The position numbers were made by a program, and so were the translations under genes. The notes under the pieces are model-generated. The model had not been told where the DNA came from. It did not search any database and saw only the letters and a program-made list of their open reading frames with translations. A DNA stretch of 64,000 bases from Mesotoga sp. BH458_6_3_2_1 (GTDB taxonomy: Bacteria > Thermotogota > Thermotogae > Petrotogales > Kosmotogaceae). The stretch spans positions 1 to 64,000 of the forward strand of contig NZ_JFHL01000014.1 of the NCBI RefSeq assembly GCF_003664995.1, read 5' to 3'. Below are positions 9,169-18,706 of this stretch, in pieces. How positions within the stretch are numbered: position 1 is the first letter of the stretch; every line of letters begins with the position of its first letter.

Positions 9169-10311
9169 CTACAAGAATGTTTTTTTCTGAACTAAGTAGC
9201 CCGCACCTATTAAGACTCCTTCAGATGGAAATTTGCTTCTTGCAAAATCTACTGAACCGACAAACTCATTCGGGAGAATGTTTTTAATCAGTGGGATTGT
9301 ATATTTTGTTAGGAGCTCGAATTGGTTGTAGCCGATCCCCCCGGTCATAACAACGATATCTGGATTAAGAATTGAAATCAAGTTACAGAGCGCAAGAGCT
9401 AAGCTCTTGCATCCTTGATAGATTAGATCTCTTAAGCGCTCGTCATCAATGTCCCTTTCAAATAGATCTGTGGCTGTGAACCCGTGATATCCAAATTCGT
9501 CAAGCTTTCTCTCTAAACAAACACCTGACATCTTTTCTTCAAGCTCGCCGAAGAAGCTCTCTCTGTAATAGGTATTGTCCCAGTTGGAAATTAAGTAACC
9601 CAATTCTCCGGCCCTTCCAGTAGAACCTGTATAAAGCCTTCCGTCAATAATCACCCCGCTACCGATCCCTGCTCCAAGGTTAATTACAACAACGTTTTTC
9701 TTTCCTTCAGCCACACCTTTCCAGCTTTCACTGAGCGCCTGCAAAGCTGCGTCGTTCTCACAAAAGGTTTCAATACCGAATTGCTCCTCGATCCATGATT
9801 TAATTGGAACATTTCTCAAAGACAGTACCGGGATGAAATCGGCAACGCCGTTATTGCTGCCAATTACGCCTGGTATTCCTACTCCTATGCCAATTATCTT
9901 CTCTTTTGGAACGACCTCGATTACCCCTTCTATGGCTTCAAACAAAAGACTCATGAACTCTTCTTTTGACATGTTTTCTCTAAGAGAAACTGTTTGTGAA
10001 GCTCCTATGTTTCCATCGAGATCGATCATTGCAGCAACTATCTTGGTTCTGCCGATGTCTACTGCCAGTGTCAGTCTGAAATCGGCAACAAAGCCCAATA
10101 AAGTAGCATGCTTGCCGCCCTTTGAGCTTCTCTTAACATCCTTCCCGACTTCTCTGACAGCCCCTATGCTCAGGAGTTTGCGAACTCCAAGAGTGACAAC
10201 AGGCTTACTTATGTTTTCTTTCTTCGCAATTCTGACTCTTGCAATAGGACCCTCATTTCGAATCCTTGCAAGAATAACTCTCTCTCTTTCCGTAAAATGC
10301 AGATTCCCCAA
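9169..10311 (-). CDS. ROK family transcriptional regulator
   Basis: The protein has an N-terminal winged helix (ERVILARIRNEGPIARVRIA, then SKPVVTLGVRKLLSIG) and a ROK sugar-kinase fold: TLAVDIGRTKIVAAMIDLDG, GIGVGIPGVI and NLGAGIGSGVIIDGRLYTG, with GRAGELGYL matching the ROK ExGH region except that the usual His is Tyr here. The zinc-binding cysteine cluster of classical ROK proteins is not apparent, which fits a regulator rather than a kinase. The TTG at 10311 is favoured because AGGAG lies seven bases before it. Located 43 bases upstream of the glycosidase gene, it probably controls the whole operon in response to a sugar. Confidence 0.85.
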   Translation of the reverse strand: MGNLHFTERERVILARIRNEGPIARVRIAKKENISKPVVTLGVRKLLSIGAVREVGKDVKRSSKGGKHATLLGFVADFRLTLAVDIGRTKIVAAMIDLDGNIGASQTVSLRENMSKEEFMSLLFEAIEGVIEVVPKEKIIGIGVGIPGVIGSNNGVADFIPVLSLRNVPIKSWIEEQFGIETFCENDAALQALSESWKGVAEGKKNVVVINLGAGIGSGVIIDGRLYTGSTGRAGELGYLISNWDNTYYRESFFGELEEKMSGVCLERKLDEFGYHGFTATDLFERDIDDERLRDLIYQGCKSLALALCNLISILNPDIVVMTGGIGYNQFELLTKYTIPLIKNILPNEFVGSVDFARSKFPSEGVLIGAGYLVQKKTFL

Positions 10312-10363
10312 GATAGAACTCCTAACCAAGTTAGTATCATAAAGTCCAACGAATGAATTCTAT

Positions 10364-10374
10364 CACACTTTTCC
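10364..10374 (-). promoter_or_regulatory. Promoter-like element of the ROK operon
   Basis: On the minus strand the sequence AAAAGTGTGATAGAAT contains an extended -10 (TGA then TAGAAT) about 35-45 bases before the ROK start. It is a weaker relative of the motif that recurs in the defence island. Confidence 0.4.
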
Positions 10375-10398
10375 ACACCATCAAAACTTGATTCATCA

Positions 10399-10418
10399 TA
10401 GTTAGTAAAACCTAACTA
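10399..10418. promoter_or_regulatory. Candidate operator upstream of the ROK gene
   Basis: A perfect inverted repeat TAGTTAG/CTAACTA with a six-base spacer lies about 85 bases before the ROK start, and a half-site (AAGTTAGTAT) recurs near 10329-10338. Its position suits an operator for the ROK repressor; binding itself is inference. Confidence 0.4.
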
Positions 10419-11735
10419 ATTGTCTGATCATAGAGAAGGCTGATAATCAGTCTAGAATGCGTTTGAATGATCATGACTGAAGTTAAGAGGGAACTATTAA
10501 GGCAGTAAATTGTACATTGCTTTCGAAGCAACGGCACTTCAGAGGCTAAAAGGCCCTGTGTGCGGATTGTTGCTGTGATGATAAAAAAGCCTTCAGATGA
10601 ATGATTTCTTTCTCCGAATTCTTATTGTAATAGAAATCAATGTTTTACATAGATTCTGCAGGAATCTCTCACCTGATTCGAGGAGACTCCCTTCTAGTTG
10701 GCAATTAGAGTGCGTTTTCATTCATCGAAAGGGCTAATCTAAGTGATATGGAATTAATGATTACTCCAAGTGTCTCGCATAGCCGAGCAGCCCACAAGAG
10801 GCGGAAGCTCTAAAAAGGAAAAAGAGAATCCTTCAGACCGAGCCTTCACAAAGTCGATCAGGTTCTAATGTTTATCCAAATTTCTGCTCAAGTCAAGCAA
10901 ATCGAAGCAGAGTAATACTAGATGGTACTCCGTAATATATATACAGTTTCGATTTCATTGTTCCACTGAACCTAATACCCCCTCGAAAACCCAGATCCTG
11001 AATAGGAGCTTTTCAGGATGACGAAGTGAGAGATCGCAAGAAGTCACTACGGAACGATAACGCAATAAGTTTTCGAAAAGCCGTTATCGGGATAAAGTCC
11101 TTAGTAACACCGATAATTGCTAATCTGCCAGCCGTTTCTGTTCGCTAGACCCCAGACTCGAGGCCCGAGAACCGTTTCGTTGGGCTTTTTTACTCGCAAC
11201 TGTTCTTTTCGGTGAACGGAGAACCGCTCAACGGTCAACCAGTTTCTTTGCTCTTACTAACCTCCGACCCCGGCCTTTATTGCAACTCACATCTTGGAAC
11301 TTGCAACTGGTTTTTTGCTCTTTTTCTTTGGTTTTTGCCTCCTGGTGCGTAAGCGCCAGCATCACTTCCTCGCGCCAGCGAGCCTCACTTCCTGCTGGAG
11401 GCAGCATCACTTCTGATCTTGATGCCACCAACCTGCAACCCCCTACCTCGCTGTAGTTCAAGCCCAGATTCTGAACAGGAGCTTTTCAGGATGACAAACT
11501 GAGTTGGTTCTCACAGCCTAACATGATGCCCCTTGAAGGATCTTTCCTCCTGGCAAAGCCCGCCTTGCGTCCTGCAACTTCTTGTCGGAGGACGGTAGAC
11601 CAGTGACGGTTGACCTGAGAGGCTTCCTGCGAAGCAGCATCACTTCCTGGGATGCTCATCCCAGCATCACTTCTGCATCTTGCAACTGATCTTCTGCTCT
11701 TCCCAACCCCCTACCCGCAACCCCGTACCTCGGTT
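10419..11735. repeat. Gene-free mosaic repeat region
   Basis: This 1.3 kb has no supported gene; open frames inside it have repetitive, implausible products. It holds a palindromic unit at 10995-11019 and again at 11468-11493 (ATCCTGAA pairing with TTCAGGAT) that recurs inside the CRISPR arrays. It also contains short tandem hairpins joined by CATCACTTC near 11342-11412 and 11626-11680, and phrases such as GAACTTGCAACTG that recur near 18490 and 22660. It looks like accumulated non-coding interspersed repeats. Confidence 0.6.
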
Positions 11736-13124
11736 CTATTTCAACAAAATTGTCTTCATGGTGAAAGAATCAAGAATCGCCATTGTGACGTCGAACTCTT
11801 CGTTACCGAATTCGCTCTCAACGAACGGAGACTGCAGCGTGATCTCAAGTAGCTGAGTGTCGGCGGGCCTTTCGGCCGGCAAGAAGTCGACGGAGTTTTG
11901 AACCACGAGTCTCAATGGATCCTGGTTAGCGAAGAAGTAATCGATGAAGTCCTGTCGCTCCTCTTCCGTGATTCCGTAAGTGTAGGTAGCAATCTGTCCT
12001 GCCGAAGTGTCCACAGGAACCCAACCGTAATTTGGCAGATAGAACTCGGCCCAAAAGTGCGAACCCAGCTGTCCGGAGAAAATCTGAAAGCCTCCCGGTG
12101 CCCTTGCCGGTATTCCGACGGATCTGCAGAGAGCTGAGAAGATCATCGACTGGGTCCCGCAGTCACCGTAACCGTGTTCGAAAGAGTAGAGGCTTTCCGG
12201 AATGCCGGCGGCTTCTAATGAAACGTGAGCCATGAAAGTGTATTTGATGTTTTCGACTACGTAATAGTAAATCTTTTTCGCCTGGAGGTAAGGATTGGTT
12301 TCATCTCCAACAACGCTTCTTGCAAGCTGTTCAAATCTTTCATCGAAGTAGATGCTTCCTTCTGACTTCGTGTAGTCCTTGTAAAGCGAGCTTTCTTTGT
12401 CGTATTCGCCTACCTGATCTGGATCTATATCGAACTGTTGCTGGTAGTGTGTGAAAGTAAACTTCACTGAGATATCCAGATCCTCAACGAGGTTCGAAAG
12501 ATCGAATTCGAAGAGAACATATGCTATATCGCCGGAGGTTCTGGGAATGCCGACCACCGCTTCCTTCGGGGTCACCTCAAGCAAAGAAATATTCTCTTGA
12601 GCGGCCGTCTGCAGAGGAAGGGGGAACCAGATTCTCAACGAACCCTCATCCGGCAGCAGAGATCTTTCAGTATGCACTTTGTACTCCACGAGGTAGTTTT
12701 TCGGGCTGAAATACGGGCTGTGAGCTGGCTTGAAGGTGGCAAAAGGTGTTTGCCTCGGTCCGTATTCTTCCAAGAGGTATCTAACCAGCAAGACATTGCC
12801 CGCCGACCACTCTGGCACCCTGTTTACCAGTTCAGGGTCCCTGGTGAAGAGATTGTGCTCCATGTCACAGTAGTACATCTCTACGCCGTCCACGATAGCT
12901 CTCTGGATGTCTCTTTCGATAATGAATTCTCTAACTTCTTCATCACTCTTGAGCTCGGGATAATGTTTCACAATTATCTCTTTAGCCTCTTCGAATGTCA
13001 GCGAGAATTCCAGGGTGCTTTTCAGTTCGTTCTGTCTTCTCAAATACTCGTCGGACCGCTGGAAGAAATTACCGAAAGCGACTGTCGAAATGAGAACGAT
13101 CACAAGAACAAGTTTCAATTTCAT
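11736..13124 (-). CDS. Secreted transglutaminase-like protein
   Basis: The 462-residue protein starts with a signal peptide (MKLKLVLVIVLISTVAFG). A transglutaminase/protease core occupies its later half: YGDCGTQSMIFSALCRSVG with the nucleophile Cys, GSHFWAEFY with His and GWVPVDTS with Asp, a complete Cys-His-Asp triad. The region before it (about residues 140-260) is beta-rich and resembles the domain that precedes this core in bacterial transglutaminase-like proteins. GGGGG lies before the ATG at 13124. It is monocistronic. It probably acts in the periplasm or cell envelope as a peptidase or crosslinking enzyme; the substrate is unknown. Confidence 0.82.
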   Translation of the reverse strand: MKLKLVLVIVLISTVAFGNFFQRSDEYLRRQNELKSTLEFSLTFEEAKEIIVKHYPELKSDEEVREFIIERDIQRAIVDGVEMYYCDMEHNLFTRDPELVNRVPEWSAGNVLLVRYLLEEYGPRQTPFATFKPAHSPYFSPKNYLVEYKVHTERSLLPDEGSLRIWFPLPLQTAAQENISLLEVTPKEAVVGIPRTSGDIAYVLFEFDLSNLVEDLDISVKFTFTHYQQQFDIDPDQVGEYDKESSLYKDYTKSEGSIYFDERFEQLARSVVGDETNPYLQAKKIYYYVVENIKYTFMAHVSLEAAGIPESLYSFEHGYGDCGTQSMIFSALCRSVGIPARAPGGFQIFSGQLGSHFWAEFYLPNYGWVPVDTSAGQIATYTYGITEEERQDFIDYFFANQDPLRLVVQNSVDFLPAERPADTQLLEITLQSPFVESEFGNEEFDVTMAILDSFTMKTILLK

Positions 13125-13282
13125 AGTTTATCCCCCTTTTCTGTTCCCTGATTTGTCACAACAAAGAAAGTATATAATGATTGACTTTCAAAATTAAAAC
13201 AATGAATGTAGTCTTTTGATGAATATCCTTGCCTTGTGATCTCAGAAAAGAGTAAATTCAGATCGGAGCACTCAAATATTGA

Positions 13283-13340
13283 GGCTAAACAGTTAATCCC
13301 CGGTTCTGGATTTTTATTTGACCAAATGCTGTATTTACTA
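13283..13340. repeat. Repeat shared with the region after the istB remnant
   Basis: This stretch (with GGTTCTGGATTTT followed by GACCAAATGCTGTA) closely resembles 23810-23869, which lies just past the istB fragment. It is probably a remnant end of the same insertion sequence or an interspersed repeat. The rest of 13125-13413 shows nothing else. Confidence 0.4.
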
Positions 13341-13413
13341 ATGTCAGAAGCTTAGGGGTTAATTTGATCAAATATGTTGGTGCGTTAGTTTTCCTTTTCA
13401 TTTGTCCCCTTAT

Positions 13414-13851
13414 TTAGCTGTTTTCAGATTTCTTGCTGTCAAAGTTGAGTATGAGCTCGAGAGTCTCTCTTGTAGTTGCGACTTTGATTAATACTCTAAC
13501 TCGCTCCTCAAAGAAGTCTTTGTCGCCTGTGACAAACACATCTGGTCTAGCCTCAATGGCGGAAGCAAGAATCGGAGCATCATGATCATCTCTGATTAGA
13601 TCAATACATCGCTCCACTTCACTTTTGTCTGGAAGGGGCAATATTTCTGCATCAAGTGATTGGAGAACATTCTTGTAATCTTGGATCATACTTGGGAACT
13701 TCCTTCTCAATACTCTCTCGACCTCTGAAACACTGAACTTCGCAAGCAGAAGCACATGATCAGAATGGACGAGGGTACGCAACAAGAGTCTTTCCATTCC
13801 GTCGAAAACAATGCCCGAGAGGAATGTGTTCGAATCAATCATCACTCTCAT
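13414..13851 (-). CDS. PIN-domain toxin
   Basis: This 145-residue protein is a PIN-fold ribonuclease of the kind labelled 'putative toxin component, PIN family'. Conserved acids are visible: Asp in MIDSNTFLSG, Glu in SEVERVLRRKF, Asp in DDHDAPILASAIE and Asp in VFVTGDKDFF. The ATG overlaps the end of the antitoxin gene by 17 bases, indicating translational coupling. It presumably cleaves RNA when not bound by its partner. Confidence 0.85.
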   Translation of the reverse strand: MRVMIDSNTFLSGIVFDGMERLLLRTLVHSDHVLLLAKFSVSEVERVLRRKFPSMIQDYKNVLQSLDAEILPLPDKSEVERCIDLIRDDHDAPILASAIEARPDVFVTGDKDFFEERVRVLIKVATTRETLELILNFDSKKSENS

Positions 13852-14110
13852 CGTAAATCTCTTTGAAGAGCTTCTTTCTGACCTTTTCCAGCTCGTTTTC
13901 TAATTCTTCCTTTGTATAGCCTCTCGCCTCCGCCTCTTTCTGAAACTCCTTTACTATCATGTCGAAAGGCGACACCAGCTGATAGATTATCTTATCTCCT
14001 TCCACAGAGACCTTGAACCTGCTGTCGGGAGTGATCTTAAGTTTATCTCTCGCTTCCTTTGGTATTGTTATCTGTCCTCTCTCCGTTGGTCTGAGTAATC
14101 TGGTCGACAT
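13835..14110 (-). CDS. AbrB/SpoVT-type antitoxin
   Basis: The first 50 residues form a swapped-hairpin AbrB domain (RGQITIPKEARDKLKITPDSRF), a dimeric DNA-binding fold. The acidic/basic helical C-terminus (RGYTKEELENELEKVRKK) would wrap the PIN toxin. GGAGGTGA precedes the ATG. As the first gene of the pair it is expected to neutralise the toxin and repress the operon. Confidence 0.85.
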   Translation of the reverse strand: MSTRLLRPTERGQITIPKEARDKLKITPDSRFKVSVEGDKIIYQLVSPFDMIVKEFQKEAEARGYTKEELENELEKVRKKLFKEIYDESDD

Positions 14111-14982
14111 GACATCACCTCCAGCAAGTAATATGATAGCATGAATTCATATTTCCTATTAATGATGTTTTTTCATCAACTACACTGCTGAAGCGATCAG
14201 TTATAAGATCTACGAAGTCTCTTCTAAAAGCAATTTTGTTCAATAGGAACGGATTCACGTTCATGTGCATAGAGGCCTTTTTCAAGACGAGGCGAGAAAT
14301 TCACAGGCGCTAAGGATCAATACTTCGAAAATATGGGGACAGACAGGTTTTCCGTTGTCTGTCCCCTTGAAAAAACGCTATCAAGATGACGTCCTTAGTA
14401 ACACCGACAATTGTGAATCTGCCACCTGCTTTTGTTCGCCAGACCCAAGACCCCAGACTCCAGATCCGCTGTCAATCTTGTACCCTACCCGCTAACTCCG
14501 ACCGCGGCCTTCGCTTCAAGAAAAATCGAGTCTGAATCCTCTTGCTAAATGAGATGCTGATATGTTCTTCTCGCGGTTAGGCATTGTGAAACAAAGGTCA
14601 TATGCTATCATTCAAATACTAGCAATCAAGTTTCAGGACTGCCGGGAGAAATCCATGGAAGAAAACGAGCAGAGCAAAGTCGTTAAGTGGTTCAAAAAGG
14701 GCTTTTTTGTTAAGGCTATCATGTTGTCTGAATTACAGACAGTGCCCTTTCTCGATGCAAGACTCGTTTCTGCTAGTTTTCCAGGAATGAGGAGAAACGA
14801 TCCGCCAAGAAACCCGTGTGCTTTTGGTAGCAAAGGGAAGTCTGAACTTGCCATTAGTAGCCTGCGCTCATATTTACTCAAGATTAGTACCATTCAATAA
14901 GTGTATAGTGTGTGGGGGCAGTTTGATAGGCCTCTTTTCTTGATTCCGAGGAGATTGGTCTATTGATTAAGGGGGATGATCA
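14111..14982. other. Intergenic region with a strong hairpin
   Basis: No gene is supported. A ten base pair hairpin lies at 14335-14366, and the part after 14390 carries interspersed repeat fragments. The last bases hold AAGGGGGATG, the ribosome binding site of the following gene. Confidence 0.5.
14335..14366. repeat. REP-like hairpin
   Basis: The arms GGGGACAGAC and GTCTGTCCCC pair perfectly over ten bases around a 12-base loop and are followed by TTGAAAAAA. This could be a REP-type palindrome or a terminator-like element. Confidence 0.5.
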
Positions 14983-17469
14983 ATGTCAGCAAAAATCCTG
15001 GTTGTGGACGACTCGACTGCTGATCGACTTATGATCGAGAAGATGTTGAATCAATACGATGTCCTCACTGCTTGTGATGGCATAGAAGCAATGCAGCAAA
15101 TAGATGAGAACGAAGAGATTCAGCTGGTCATACTCGATCTTAATATGCCCAGAATGAATGGATTCGAGGTTCTCGCCGCACTGAAGTCAGATGAGCGGTA
15201 CAAGAGAGTACGTACGATAATATTGACAAACTACGAAGAACTGGAAAATGAAATTAAGGGTCTAGAGCTCGGAGCTGTTGACTACATAAGGAAACCTATT
15301 AGTCTTGATGCTTTGAAGGTCCGAGTCAATATCCACCTTGAACTGCTCAGAAGTCAGCTAATGGCCGAACAGAGGCTTGCCGAACAGAAATCAACATTTG
15401 AAAGGATCTTCAATCAGGCACCGATTGGGATTTCGATTTCTTACGGCAGCGACTCCTCAGATGGAATCAGCGGTGTAGATACACAGATCAACTCGATGTT
15501 CGAGCAAATTGTTGGCAGGACGAAAGAAGAGATGATCGAGCTCGGCTGGGCAAAGATCACACATCCAGATGATCTTGAGAAGGACTTGTCATACTATAAA
15601 AAGCTGAAGTCGGGCGAAATCGAAGACTATTCAATGGAGAAAAGATTTGTCAGGCCGGACGGTTCAATCGTATGGGTTGAGATGACAGTGGCTTCACTAA
15701 ACCTGCCTAATCAAAAGGAAATCCCCCACATTGCCCTTCTTAAGGATATCACCAGAAGAAAAACAATAGAAGCAGACCTGATAGAAAGCGAGCGCAGTAA
15801 ATCCGTTCTTCTATCTCACATTCCCGGAATGGCGTACAGGTGCAACTACGATCGGGAATGGACTATGCAGTACGTCTCTGCGGGTTGCTTCGAACTGACC
15901 GGCTATCCTTCGGAGAGCATCATAGGCAACAGGGACCTCTCTTTCAACGATTTGATCGCACCGGAATACCGTGCGTTTCTCTGGGATGTTTGGAAAGAAC
16001 GTCTAGCGAAGCGAGAGCCTGTAAAACAGGAGTACGAGATAGTAACGGCCGATGGGACGCGCAAGTGGGTTCTGGAGATGGGAGAAGGGATATTTGATGA
16101 AAAAGGACGGGTTGAAGCCTTAGAGGGAATCATTATAGATATCTCCAGCCGTAAGAAGTTCGAGAATGACCTCAGATATCGCTCTGAACACGATAACTGG
16201 ACCGGTTTATATAATCGACATTATCTGGAGAGCCTTTTAGAGAGTGATGCAAGCAAACGAGCAGCTGGGAAAAGGGCCATTGTGAGTATTAACTTGAGTC
16301 CAGTACAGTCACTGACAGCAACCTACGGATTTCATTACACACAGGACCTTGTAAAGAAGATAGCAGATATGCTAACACAGTTCTGCAATGATAAACAGAT
16401 ACTGTTCAATACATATGAGAATCGATTCGCATTCTATTTGAAAGGCTATAAAGACAAAAACGAGCTGACGAACTTTTCAATAGCAGTTGCAAAGCAACTG
16501 GAGCCTGTACTTCTGATGGAAAGGACCAGCGGTGGTATTGGAGTAGTTGAAATCGATGAAGGTAATGAGAAAGACGTTGATCTTCTACTGAGAAGGCTTC
16601 TTATCACATCTGAAAAGGCGATCGATATATACGATAGAGACATCGGAGTTTGCTTCTATAACGAAGAAATCGAGAAACAGATGATCCGTGAACAGGAGAT
16701 AACCTTAGAACTGGCGAAAATCTCGACAGAACAGGAAGACTACGGACTCTTCCTGCAATACCAGCCGATTCTGGACCTTAAGTCAGATAGGATAAACAGT
16801 TTTGAGGCTCTGTCCAGACTGAACATAGATAAGCTTGGTATAGTACCGCCTCTAGAATTCATACCGATAGCGGAGAAAACAAAGCTTGTCGTTCCGATCG
16901 GCAGGAAGATTATTCTCCAGGCTCTTCGCTTCTTGAATGAGTTGAAGAGAAACGGGCATAGATCGATCGGGGTTTCAATCAATATATCAGCCATACAGTT
17001 ATTGAGAGACGGTTTCGCAGGCAGCCTTCTTGAGATGATAGAGCAAACTCAGGCCAACCCTAAGAATGTCGGACTCGAGATCACCGAATCGGTATTTGCC
17101 TCGAATCACGATGAGATAAACCGCATTCTTGGCAGGCTGAGTGATACAGGGATTCATATAGCTATAGACGACTTCGGGATCGGATACTCCTCTCTTGCAA
17201 GAGAAAGAGATTTAAACGTGAACTGTCTCAAGATAGACAAATCCTTCATAGATAGACTGATGTATCTCGAGACCGACGATGCAATCACCAGTGACATAAT
17301 TTCGATGGCACACAAGCTAGGCCACTGTGCCATTGCAGAAGGGGTAGAGCACGAAAAGCAAAGAGAGTATTTGGAGAAATGGGGTTGTGACAAAATACAG
17401 GGTTATTTGATTAGCAGACCACTTGATGAAAAAGCGGCGATCGAATTCCTAAAGACGTATAATCATTAG
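14983..17469 (+). CDS. Response regulator with PAS, degenerate GGDEF and EAL domains
   Basis: The 828-residue protein is a two-component output protein. Residues 1-120 are a receiver domain (LVVDDS, phosphoacceptor Asp in VILDLNMP, Lys in RKPIS). Two PAS/PAC sensor modules follow, about 140-260 and 270-390. A GGDEF-fold segment (about 400-550) has ENRF where GGDEF should be, so it is not expected to make cyclic di-GMP. The EAL domain (about 580-825) retains FEALSRL, ITESVF, DDFGIGYSSL, KIDKSF and AEGVE, and should hydrolyse cyclic di-GMP. A phosphorylation- and PAS-controlled phosphodiesterase is the best reading; the sensor kinase is not in the window. Confidence 0.9.
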   Translation: MSAKILVVDDSTADRLMIEKMLNQYDVLTACDGIEAMQQIDENEEIQLVILDLNMPRMNGFEVLAALKSDERYKRVRTIILTNYEELENEIKGLELGAVDYIRKPISLDALKVRVNIHLELLRSQLMAEQRLAEQKSTFERIFNQAPIGISISYGSDSSDGISGVDTQINSMFEQIVGRTKEEMIELGWAKITHPDDLEKDLSYYKKLKSGEIEDYSMEKRFVRPDGSIVWVEMTVASLNLPNQKEIPHIALLKDITRRKTIEADLIESERSKSVLLSHIPGMAYRCNYDREWTMQYVSAGCFELTGYPSESIIGNRDLSFNDLIAPEYRAFLWDVWKERLAKREPVKQEYEIVTADGTRKWVLEMGEGIFDEKGRVEALEGIIIDISSRKKFENDLRYRSEHDNWTGLYNRHYLESLLESDASKRAAGKRAIVSINLSPVQSLTATYGFHYTQDLVKKIADMLTQFCNDKQILFNTYENRFAFYLKGYKDKNELTNFSIAVAKQLEPVLLMERTSGGIGVVEIDEGNEKDVDLLLRRLLITSEKAIDIYDRDIGVCFYNEEIEKQMIREQEITLELAKISTEQEDYGLFLQYQPILDLKSDRINSFEALSRLNIDKLGIVPPLEFIPIAEKTKLVVPIGRKIILQALRFLNELKRNGHRSIGVSINISAIQLLRDGFAGSLLEMIEQTQANPKNVGLEITESVFASNHDEINRILGRLSDTGIHIAIDDFGIGYSSLARERDLNVNCLKIDKSFIDRLMYLETDDAITSDIISMAHKLGHCAIAEGVEHEKQREYLEKWGCDKIQGYLISRPLDEKAAIEFLKTYNH

Positions 17470-18658
17470 TAGTCAATTAGGATCGACTGATGAACACTGC
17501 GAAGAGAAATTTTAAGAGCCGCTGAACGCTTTGAGCTGTAAGGAGACGTCCTTGGTCCTTCGTTGGCCCGTCCGCCGAAAAGAATAACAACAATAGCTGA
17601 AGTGCTCCTGCAAAAGTCATCCCGTGATGCCTCTGCACGGGATCTTGCATTAGACACCGCTCTACGCTTAGGAACAAAAAAACGCTGAACGTCCTCAAGA
17701 CAACGTTGTCCGTTAACGGTCCACCGTCCTCCGCCGCGAATACCGGTTCTTCGTTCCGACGCTACGGGTCCAGGTTTTTTTGTTCTTGGCAAGAATTCCG
17801 TCATGACTGAAAATGAGGTCCGTTCTTGATCTTAAATCCCCGCTTGAGCGGGGGGGACCGCTTGCGGTGGGGTGTGTGCTCTTTGAACAACGTTTAGAAT
17901 AGATTGGCCTGTTCGCAATTGAACGATATATTCACTACTTCACATTATTAAGCTGTGATCCATATGTATGCTCCTACCAGAGACCAAGAACTAACATCGA
18001 GCAATCACTCACATCGGACTATTTCAGAGCATCAACTTTTCTCGCATACAAAGACCAACACCCTCCGCCACTACGTGGCCCTCCTCCCTCAAGGGAGGAC
18101 TTAAGATCAGGATCATCAAGAGCCAAACACAGCATTCGCACGAGGACCAACATATTAATGGAATTTTGCTCCCTGACTCATGGGTAATGATGAGCTCTTG
18201 AGGGAAATTATAGAGCTCTTCAAGGCTTTTCAATATCGCGGAACCTTACCTACCCTCTATACTTTTCCCTTCTCTCTACTCTCTGAATAATGGTTCGACC
18301 AAGAACGGTTATTCTGAAAACGCCCAATTCCGTCATTCCGACAAAGCTCCTGGTCGGAATCCCGATGCTATTGCTTCACGGCTCTCCTCGACGAACGGAG
18401 AACCTCTCAACGGTCAACCAGTTTCTCTTGCTCTTGCTAACCTCCAACCCCCGACCTCCGACCCCGGCCTTTATTGCAACTCACAACTTGGAACTTGCAA
18501 CTGTTCTTTTCGGCGAACGGAGAACCTCTCAACGGTCAACCAGTTTCTCTTGCTCTTTCCAACCCCCAACCTTGGCTCCCAAAAAAACCGGGTCCTTTTC
18601 AGTGAAATTAACCGGAAACCTAGAAAGGATGAGAGATGTGAAGATGATTTGCTATAAA
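17470..18658. repeat. Gene-free mosaic repeat region
   Basis: No gene is supported. The stretch is assembled from phrases that also occur at 20.3 and 22.5 kb, for example TTCGTTCCGACGCT near 17751 and CGTCATTCCGACAAAGCTCC near 18331, plus GAACTTGCAACTGTTC near 18490. Confidence 0.55.
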
Positions 18659-18689
18659 TATACTTTATAGTATAATACTGTAAAGTATA
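18659..18689. promoter_or_regulatory. Inverted repeat before the AAA ATPase gene
   Basis: TATACTTTA and TAAAGTATA form a perfect nine-base inverted repeat with 13 bases between, ending 17 bases before the GTG start at 18707. A -10-like TATAAT lies in the centre. It could be an operator overlapping the promoter. Confidence 0.5.
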
Positions 18690-18706
18690 ATAAGTAGGTG
18701 ATTATT

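Noticed and set aside
11228-11461. A 77-codon minus-strand frame
   Set aside because: It lies wholly inside tandem hairpin and mosaic repeat sequence and has no ribosome site.
14562-14900. Frames of 86 and 112 codons on opposite strands before the response regulator
   Set aside because: Neither has a convincing ribosome site or recognisable protein features.
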